DNA of 17,602 nt from Candidatus Aminicenantota bacterium (GTDB taxonomy: Bacteria; Acidobacteriota; Aminicenantia; UBA2199): NCBI GenBank assembly GCA_020355945.1, contig CP070627.1, positions 7,590,104 to 7,607,705 on the forward strand. The letters run 5' to 3'. The notes below the pieces were generated by a model, which had not been told where the DNA came from, did no database searches, and saw nothing but the letters and a program-made list of their open reading frames with translations. The translations under genes were made by a program, and so were the position numbers. Below are positions 7,268-13,191 of the stretch, piece after piece (the stretch's first letter is position 1; the number at the start of each line of letters is the position of its first letter).

Positions 7268-8530
7268 CTACTGCTTCCCGATTACCTGGATATTCACCAG
7301 GCGGTTCTTTCTGCGCTCTTCCTCAGAGGTATTGTCAAAAAGAGCTTCCTTTTCTCCGTAATGATAAGTTTCAAAAAATTCCTCTTTAATATTAAAGGTA
7401 TCCATCAGGTACTTTTTTACGTTATCTACACGCTCTTTTGATAATCTCAAATTATATTCCGCATTGCCGATGCTGCAGGTGTAACCCCTGAGAATGATGA
7501 CATATTCGGATTTGTTTTCAATGAATTGCCCTATTTTTTCCAGCTCTGTTTTGTACGTTTCTTTAACTGTCTTTTCATCGAGATCAAACAGGATATTCAC
7601 GTCCAGTGTTTCTGCATCTATTGCCTCGCCGGCTTCTTCTTCCAATTTTTCAATGATGGGAATTTCTTCTTCCTCGGTCAACCGACGCATCTTACTTTTA
7701 CGAATCCGTTCTAATTCCAGGTCTTCTTTCTGGAGTACCACCAGTTTTACCCCCACTTCTATGGGAGACTCAGCATCCAGGACTTTTACCGTGGAATTGG
7801 TGTTTTGGCTGTCAATAACGATCCCAGTGCCAATGATAAGATGCGGTAGGTCATCTCCGAATAATTTATAAAATAAAAGAAAATCCCCTTTTTCTACCAT
7901 TGCTTTACCCAGATCAATGGTGATATACTCCTGGGACCCGGGGATCACTCGCTCTGCATCCAGGTAAACACTGGAAAAAACCACATTGCCTTCAATCCTG
8001 TTTCGGGGAATCCTGCATAAGGTGTAAATCGGCTTTCTTTCAAAGAGGGTTTTTTGGGGTTTGAAGGGAATAAGGAAATCCCCGACATTGACCGGGTAAC
8101 ATCCTTTATCCAGGGTGATTACCGCTGTATTTCCATAAATACAGGTGACCTCGGCAAGTGATTTTTTTAAGTAAAGGGTTCCAAGGATTTTCCACGTCAG
8201 GCGATTGGAAACAATCGGACCTTTCCCTATAACCAAAAAAATATCCCCCTCCTGGATACCGTGATTTGAACCTTTATTGATAAACATTTTATCGCCATCG
8301 GAATAATCCTTTTTTCCCCAATCCATTCTATCTCCCCCAATAATTTGAAGGTCTTCACTCATACTTTTTTTTATAAAATAGGAACAATTCAAATCCGACT
8401 CTGAAATCAACAGGGTTTCTTCAAGATAGACATACGCTGTTCTGATGTCATATTTTTTCACTTGCTGCCCCGGGAGAGATATGATAAACATGCCGGCCAT
8501 TAAAACCAAAAAAAGACTATTTTTTTTCAT
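7268..8530 (-). CDS. OmpA-family peptidoglycan-binding envelope protein
   Basis: 420 residues from the ATG at 8528-8530, chosen for its upstream AGGAG (9-nt spacer) and the signal peptide that follows (MKKNSLFLVLMAGMFIISLPG). The frame stays open to an ATG at 8638 (separate entry). Residues about 78-265 hold two beta-rich segments with the pattern INKGSNHGIQEGD and GKAMVEKGDF, resembling SH3-like or FlgT C-terminal-like folds. A charged linker follows (about 268-305), then an OmpA C-terminal domain (about 308-420) with GYTCSIGNAEYNLRLSKERV and NRLVNI. OmpA domains bind diaminopimelate of peptidoglycan through an Asp and an Arg. Here the Arg (367) is kept, but the Asp position of the usual HTD is Cys352. 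It probably links the outer envelope to the cell wall. It ends one base from the convergent propeller gene. Confidence 0.85.
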   Translation of the reverse strand: MKKNSLFLVLMAGMFIISLPGQQVKKYDIRTAYVYLEETLLISESDLNCSYFIKKSMSEDLQIIGGDRMDWGKKDYSDGDKMFINKGSNHGIQEGDIFLVIGKGPIVSNRLTWKILGTLYLKKSLAEVTCIYGNTAVITLDKGCYPVNVGDFLIPFKPQKTLFERKPIYTLCRIPRNRIEGNVVFSSVYLDAERVIPGSQEYITIDLGKAMVEKGDFLLFYKLFGDDLPHLIIGTGIVIDSQNTNSTVKVLDAESPIEVGVKLVVLQKEDLELERIRKSKMRRLTEEEEIPIIEKLEEEAGEAIDAETLDVNILFDLDEKTVKETYKTELEKIGQFIENKSEYVIILRGYTCSIGNAEYNLRLSKERVDNVKKYLMDTFNIKEEFFETYHYGEKEALFDNTSEEERRKNRLVNIQVIGKQ

Positions 8531-8638
8531 TGCTTTTTTCTCCTGCTTTTTTTTTAATTTTACTGCTGCGGTTTTTTTGCACGCTGCCGCCAACATAACC
8601 GGCAATAAAACCGCGATAAATACCAAATATCTACGCAT
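8531..8638 (-). other. In-frame upstream extension encoding a second, lipoprotein-type signal
   Basis: The OmpA-family reading frame continues upstream to an ATG at 8636-8638 and adds 36 residues: a lipoprotein-like signal (MRRYLVFIAVLLPVMLAAAC, lipobox cysteine at residue 20), then a lysine-rich stretch. No Shine-Dalgarno sequence precedes this ATG, but the predicted transcription start (near 8641) lies only about 3 nt away, so a leaderless start is possible. Either it is the true N-terminus, a remnant of a fused small lipoprotein gene, or an untranslated leader. Confidence 0.45.
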
Positions 8639-8647
8639 ATTACCAAT

Positions 8648-8676
8648 TTAATAGACTAAAACGAATTTTTTGTCAA
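8648..8676 (-). promoter_or_regulatory. Sigma-70-type promoter of the OmpA-family gene
   Basis: On the minus strand, a perfect TTGACA (8671-8676) and TATTAA (8648-8653, 4 of 6) are 17 bp apart. Expected start near 8641: leaderless for the ATG at 8638, or a leader of about 110 nt for the ATG at 8530. Confidence 0.5.
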
Positions 8677-8723
8677 GTCTTTTATCGTCAATTCTGGTAT
8701 TTTTTTTCTTTTTAGCAAGACTA

Positions 8724-8808
8724 GCGGCCGCGGAGACCGCGCCCCTACCCAAGACTAAATAAAACTTTTTGTCAAGGTAGGGGCAAAACAGGCGGTCTCC
8801 CCGCCCGC
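8724..8808. repeat. Second palindromic element between divergent promoters
   Basis: An inverted repeat: 8724-8740 (core GGAGACCGC) pairs with 8792-8808 (core GCGGTCTCC) at 15 of 17 positions, and GCCCCTACC (8741-8749) pairs perfectly with 8776-8784. A 7-nt bulge (8785-8791) lies on one side, and the loop (8750-8775) is AT-rich. It is far more GC-rich than the flanking DNA and unlike the element at 5778-6058. The rest of the 336-nt gap (8639-8974) holds the two predicted promoters and a heptamer repeat, and no gene. Confidence 0.8.
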
Positions 8809-8879
8809 AAACGTTGAACATTCAACAATAAACAACAAATAAATCATATTTGGACGGTGAATTTGAGGTATTTCCGGGA

Positions 8880-8908
8880 TTGACATAAATATAAAATTGT
8901 AGTAAAAA
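8880..8908 (+). promoter_or_regulatory. Possible promoter of the DUF4388/DnaJ gene
   Basis: A perfect TTGACA (8880-8885) is followed 17 bp later by TAAAAA (8903-8908, a weak -10 match) in an AT-rich tract. Expected start near 8914, about 60 nt before the ATG at 8975. Confidence 0.4.
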
Positions 8909-8933
8909 ATAATCTTGCATTTTGTATCCCTAA

Positions 8934-8961
8934 AAACGGTAAACGATAAACGATAAATGGA
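8934..8961. repeat. Heptamer tandem repeat running into a ribosome binding site
   Basis: Four 7-bp units in tandem: AAACGGT, AAACGAT, AAACGAT, AAATGGA. The last, variant unit supplies the start of GGAGG (8959-8963), the Shine-Dalgarno sequence of the DUF4388/DnaJ gene. Confidence 0.65.
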
Positions 8962-8974
8962 GGATAATACGAAA

Positions 8975-10405
8975 ATGCCCAACAAGATCGTTCAATATCC
9001 GGTTCCCTTAATGCTAAAAAAAATTCTCAAGGACAAAAGCAATGGTGAGTTAATTGTGGCGGGAAAGAATTTTACCAGGAATCTTTTCTTCAAAAAAGGA
9101 GACCTGATATTTGCAAAAACAGATGTTATCGAGGAAAGATTGGGAGAAATTTTATTCAAAATTGGGAAAATCAACCGCCAACAGTACCAGGATATTGCCA
9201 AATTGATTAAAAAAAGTAGTGACCGAATCGGGAAAATCCTGGTCCAGGATAAAATTTTAAACCAACGGGACCTCTTTTTTGCCTTAATATATCAATTGCG
9301 AACCATTGCCACTTCTTTGTTTTCCCTGGTCTCCGGGGAGTGGAATTTTGTCAATCGCATCCCGGATGTGCCTGAGGATTCCCGGTTCGCTGTCCGGTTG
9401 CCCGGGATCATCGCTGAAGGCACCAACAAATTGGGAAATATTTCTTACTTTCGTAATAAATTCTATTATAAAACGCCAAAATTCTCTGCCATCCCTGACA
9501 CTATGATGGAATTTTTGTCCTCCTACGAAGTCAATTTCTATAAAGAATTGAACCGGTTTAAAGACCTCTCAAATGCCCAAATTATCCCAAAAATCAATAT
9601 TACGGAAGACACGTTCTGGAAAAAAATCGTGTTGTTCTATCTTTTAAATATAGTTGACTTTGAAGAAGTTACTGTCGAGAAAGACCTGGACAAAAATGTA
9701 GAGGAAATTCTCAAATTTTATGAGCAATTAAAATCCAGTCGGCTTGATTATTATCAATTGCTGGGGGTGAAACATACGGCCACGATTAATGAAATCAAGA
9801 ATGCTTACTTTAATTACGCCAAAAACTATCACCCGGACCGGATATCCACGGCACCGCACCCGGAAATCAAAGACAAAGCCAACTTCGTGTTTGCCGAGAT
9901 CAATAAAGCCTATGAAACCTTAAGTAACCCGGATAAAAAACAAATGTATGACTCCAGGGGGTACAAAGAAGAGAACCCGGTGGAAACCTCCCAGGAAAAC
10001 CTGATGGAGAAAGCACGACTGCTGTACCGAAAGGCCAAATCATTGTACAGCCAAAAAAAATACTGGGAAGCGTCATCAATCATGGATGAAGCCGTTGGAT
10101 TGGACCCCTATAAAGCCTCTTATTTTCTATTGCTGGGGAAGTGCCAGATGAACTTACCCCAATTAAGGCGAATGGCTGCCGACAATCTCCAGAAGGCCAT
10201 TGACCTGGAACAATGGAATGTGGAAGCCTATACTGCCATGGGGATTCTACTTTTGTTACAAAACCAACACCTCCGGGCCGAAGGTTTTTTCAGGAAAGTG
10301 TTATCCATTAATCCCGACCATACCCTGGCCCGGAAAAAACTGGATGAAATCTCCAAAGAAGGAAAAAAGAAATCAAAACGCTCACTTTTTGGCAAGAAAA
10401 AATAG
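8975..10405 (+). CDS. DUF4388 (PATAN-like) / DnaJ-domain / TPR protein
   Basis: 476 residues from the ATG at 8975-8977, chosen because GGAGG (8959-8963) precedes it; the ATG at 8957 overlaps that ribosome binding site and would add only six residues. Residues about 5-130 match the DUF4388/PATAN type of domain (LMLKKILKDKSNGELIVAG, LFFKKGDLIFAKT), found in Deltaproteobacterial and related signalling proteins. A J domain spans about 258-329 with the diagnostic HPD at 286-288 (NYHPDR), which in DnaJ proteins stimulates the ATPase of DnaK-type Hsp70. About 340-460 are TPR-like helices, and the tail is lysine-rich (KKKSKRSLFGKKK). There is no signal peptide or membrane helix, so it is cytosolic. 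Zinc-finger and client-binding regions of true DnaJ are absent, so it is a specialised co-chaperone or adaptor. It is transcribed alone, divergent from the OmpA-family gene. Confidence 0.88.
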   Translation: MPNKIVQYPVPLMLKKILKDKSNGELIVAGKNFTRNLFFKKGDLIFAKTDVIEERLGEILFKIGKINRQQYQDIAKLIKKSSDRIGKILVQDKILNQRDLFFALIYQLRTIATSLFSLVSGEWNFVNRIPDVPEDSRFAVRLPGIIAEGTNKLGNISYFRNKFYYKTPKFSAIPDTMMEFLSSYEVNFYKELNRFKDLSNAQIIPKINITEDTFWKKIVLFYLLNIVDFEEVTVEKDLDKNVEEILKFYEQLKSSRLDYYQLLGVKHTATINEIKNAYFNYAKNYHPDRISTAPHPEIKDKANFVFAEINKAYETLSNPDKKQMYDSRGYKEENPVETSQENLMEKARLLYRKAKSLYSQKKYWEASSIMDEAVGLDPYKASYFLLLGKCQMNLPQLRRMAADNLQKAIDLEQWNVEAYTAMGILLLLQNQHLRAEGFFRKVLSINPDHTLARKKLDEISKEGKKKSKRSLFGKKK

Positions 10406-10426
10406 ATGATGTGTTTCGCGGTTTCG

Positions 10427-10454
10427 CCGGCAATATACAGGTGTATTAGCCTGG
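10427..10454. terminator. Possible bidirectional terminator hairpin between convergent genes
   Basis: CCGGCAATA (10427-10435) pairs with TATTAGCCTGG (10444-10454), giving nine base pairs interrupted by two single-base bulges, with an 8-nt loop. It lies in the 61-nt gap between two convergent genes. The plus-strand side continues into a T-rich stretch (TGGTTTCTCATTTC) without a true T-run, so the call is tentative. Confidence 0.35.
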
Positions 10455-10466
10455 TGGTTTCTCATT

Positions 10467-13043
10467 TCAACAGGTCATTGGTTCATTATAAGCAGGTAAA
10501 ATAAGTTCAACCGTGGTGCCTTTTCCCACTTCGGATTGAATGGAAATATGACCGTTTTGTTTCTTGATAAGGGAATAACAAATGGCTAATCCCAGTCCCA
10601 TCCCCTTTTGTTGGAAAGTATCTTTGGTGGAGAAGTAGGGGTCAAATACTTTGTCCAATTGATGGGAGGGGATACCTTTACCGTTGTCTGTAAAGGATAT
10701 TTTAATATATTTTCCCGGTTTTAAGGAAGCATTATTCCCCGGGGAAAGGGTGATATTTTCCGCGGCAATGGTCACAGCCACATCTTTATGATCGGTTTTT
10801 GCACCCTCGGCGTTCCACAGCAGGTTACTGATCACCTGGCTCAATTTTTCTTCATCGCCATAAATGGATGTTAGATCGGGGGAGATGGAAATGGTGCGGA
10901 TCAATTTTTGCATTTGGGGATACATATCGATGGTATTCTTTAAGATAGAGGATAACGTAACTTTTCCCAGTGCTGCCCCGCCTCCTTCGGAAAAAATTAT
11001 GAGCTTTTGGGCCAGGTCAGTGGCCTTCAGGGATGTTTTTTCTATGTTTCCTATCATTTTATAGATATGAGGGGTATGTTTTACATCGTTTTTCAGCTTT
11101 TGGGCATTTTTGCTGATACTGGAAAGGAGATTCTTGAAATCATGGGCTACACTCCCGGCAAGTGTTCCCACAGACTCTAATTTTCTTATTTTTTGCAGCT
11201 CTGCCTCTACTTTCTTTCGTTCGGTTATATCGATAACCGTTTTTAATACCGCTGCTTGCCCCTGGTAACCAGTCCTGACACTGTAACTATCCAGGCAAAG
11301 AACGTTTCCCTCTTTGGTGACCCCCCTGAACTCTTTACCGGTGAAATCCTTTCTCCGGGAATTCATGGAGTTGTCTTCCATCATTCGCTGCTTAAGCCTC
11401 TCTTCCACCAACGATCGCTCTTCGGCAATGACCAATTTTAAGAAACTTTGGCCCATGATTTCCCCGGGGAGGTATCCGAAAATGGACAAAAAAGCAGGAT
11501 TGGCATATTGGATAACATTATCCCGGATAATACAAATCCCCACCACTGATTTTTCCGCCAGGGTCCTGAATTTTTCTTCACTTTCACGAAGTTTCCCTGC
11601 GGTTCGTTTATGTTCCTCGATCTCCTTACCTAAAGCGCGGGCTGCTTTCTCTTTTGAACGGCTGCGGGTATAGATTAAAACTGCCAGTAAGAGAATCAAG
11701 AGAACGATAAGGATAAATGACTTCCTGATATTTCCCTGTTGCACCAGTTTCAGCTGCTGAAGTTGTCTGTCTTTTTTGAGTAATTGGAACTCTTTTTCTT
11801 TTTTATCGGTTTCATAAAGACGTTGTATTTCCAATATTTTTTTACGGCTTTTTTCATTAAATATGGCCTCATCTACTTCTTTGTATTCCTGGTAGTAAGC
11901 CAGGGCTTTTTGATGGTCCCCCAGTGTTTCCAGGATTTCGGAGAGTTCCTGGCTGGCGGATTTAATTTCGTTTTTTATGTTGATTTTCCTGGCTATTTCC
12001 AGGGCTCGTTCCAGTAATTGACGGGCCTCCCGGTATTGTCCCAGTTTTCGTTTGCACTTGCCCATTTGAATGAGATTATAGGCAATTCCCATGGAATCAT
12101 CGAGATCTTGATTGATTTTTAGGGATGCGGAGAAATAATTCAGGGCCTGCCAATGCTGTTCCATTTGAGCGTTAGCCTGGCCAATGCTGTTGTAAACAGT
12201 TGAGATAAGCTTCCTGGACCCCATCCGCTGGCAAATCTCCAATGATTTGTTATAATATTCCAGGGCCTCTGATGGCTTACCCATTCGGCAGTAAGTAAAA
12301 CCGATATTGTTAAAAGTTTGGGCAGCCCCTGCCTGATCATCCAATGCTTCATAAATTTGATTGGCCTCGGAAAAGTAGGACAACCCTTTCCAGTATTCAC
12401 CCAATTCAATGGAAATAATACCGGAAATATTTTTTAAGTCTGCAATGCCACCCTGGTCCCCCAGGGCTTCATAGAGGGTATGGGATTTTTGTATATACTC
12501 CCGGGCCCGGGAAAATTCCTCTTTCTTCCAGTAGATATCGCTCATCAACCGGAAGACGTTAGCCAATCCTTTTTGATCTCCCATTTCCAGGTAAATTTCT
12601 TTGGCCTGTGAGCAGCAGTCACTGGTTTCTTTATAACGGCCTTGATTCCAATAGGTGCGGCCGAGGTTATAAATCGCGTCGGCTTCGCCGATTTTATCAT
12701 TGATTTTTTGAGCGATGGTTCGACTTTTACCGGCATACCGTGCCGAGGCCCGGAAGTCCCCCATCAATATGCTGGCTGTACTCATGTGATTCAATATAAC
12801 TATCTCAAGTTTCCGATCGGGAAAGGTGCGCAGCAGTTTTAAGGCCTCTTTGCCATATTCCAGGGTTTTTTTCGGCTCTTTATCCCGGTAAGCTTGTGCC
12901 GCTTCTGATAATCGCTGTATCCTCTCTTTTCCAACGGTTCCTGTAAGACGACTCTCAATTTCCTTGATGTCATTTCCAGGGCATAAAATGGTAACCAGGA
13001 AAAAACCAATAAATAACCCAAAAAAAACGACCTGTTTTCTCAT
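10467..13043 (-). CDS. TPR-PAS sensor histidine kinase (catalytic boxes intact)
   Basis: 858 residues: signal segment (about 1-22), TPR repeats (about 45-395), coiled coil (about 395-438), one membrane helix (about 442-460), coiled coil, PAS domain (about 488-608), then a HisKA/HATPase core. The H-box is LAGSVAHDFKNLL, with phospho-accepting His634. The ATP-binding domain keeps its N-box Asn744 (LLWNAEGA), G1 DNGKGIP (786-792), F-box FDPYFSTK and G2 GMGLGLA (814-820). It should sense an extracytoplasmic or redox-type cue, autophosphorylate and pass phosphate to a response regulator, but none lies nearby (orphan kinase). AAGGA precedes the ATG at 13041-13043. It is the downstream partner of a close paralogue (13139-15682), with very similar 3' ends (TATAAGC..GGTAAAATAAG), so a tandem duplication is clear. 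Without a visible promoter in the gap, it is probably co-transcribed with the paralogue. Confidence 0.93.
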   Translation of the reverse strand: MRKQVVFFGLFIGFFLVTILCPGNDIKEIESRLTGTVGKERIQRLSEAAQAYRDKEPKKTLEYGKEALKLLRTFPDRKLEIVILNHMSTASILMGDFRASARYAGKSRTIAQKINDKIGEADAIYNLGRTYWNQGRYKETSDCCSQAKEIYLEMGDQKGLANVFRLMSDIYWKKEEFSRAREYIQKSHTLYEALGDQGGIADLKNISGIISIELGEYWKGLSYFSEANQIYEALDDQAGAAQTFNNIGFTYCRMGKPSEALEYYNKSLEICQRMGSRKLISTVYNSIGQANAQMEQHWQALNYFSASLKINQDLDDSMGIAYNLIQMGKCKRKLGQYREARQLLERALEIARKINIKNEIKSASQELSEILETLGDHQKALAYYQEYKEVDEAIFNEKSRKKILEIQRLYETDKKEKEFQLLKKDRQLQQLKLVQQGNIRKSFILIVLLILLLAVLIYTRSRSKEKAARALGKEIEEHKRTAGKLRESEEKFRTLAEKSVVGICIIRDNVIQYANPAFLSIFGYLPGEIMGQSFLKLVIAEERSLVEERLKQRMMEDNSMNSRRKDFTGKEFRGVTKEGNVLCLDSYSVRTGYQGQAAVLKTVIDITERKKVEAELQKIRKLESVGTLAGSVAHDFKNLLSSISKNAQKLKNDVKHTPHIYKMIGNIEKTSLKATDLAQKLIIFSEGGGAALGKVTLSSILKNTIDMYPQMQKLIRTISISPDLTSIYGDEEKLSQVISNLLWNAEGAKTDHKDVAVTIAAENITLSPGNNASLKPGKYIKISFTDNGKGIPSHQLDKVFDPYFSTKDTFQQKGMGLGLAICYSLIKKQNGHISIQSEVGKGTTVELILPAYNEPMTC

Positions 13044-13110
13044 TCTTTATCCTTCACCGCCAATATAATATTAAATCCTTAAACGTCAGCTTAACATTTT
13101 ACCCGGGACT

Positions 13111-13191
13111 TTATCCATTATAAGCGGGTAAAATAAGCTCAAACATGGTCCCTTTTCTGGCTTCGGAGGTAACCGAAATATGGCCGTGGTG
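13111..13191 (-). other. Out-of-frame C-terminal remnant of the upstream kinase
   Basis: Reading with one base fewer in the A7 run at 13192-13198 gives KKHHGHISVTSEARKGTMFE followed by LILPAYNG and a TAA at 13111-13113. This matches the end of the paralogue (KKQNGHISIQSEVGKGTTVE, then LILPAYN) almost residue for residue. It shows that the ancestral gene ended at 13111 and that a single-base slip truncated it. Confidence 0.85.

Noticed and set aside
8755..8985. 76-codon minus-strand frame across the second palindrome
   Set aside because: It runs through the palindrome and promoter DNA and has no family similarity I recognise.
10467..10637. Damaged catalytic core in the downstream kinase because its H-box reads HDFKN rather than HDFNN
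   Set aside because: A basic residue at this position is common in histidine kinases (as in HELRT/HELKT); the histidine and the ATP-binding boxes are intact.
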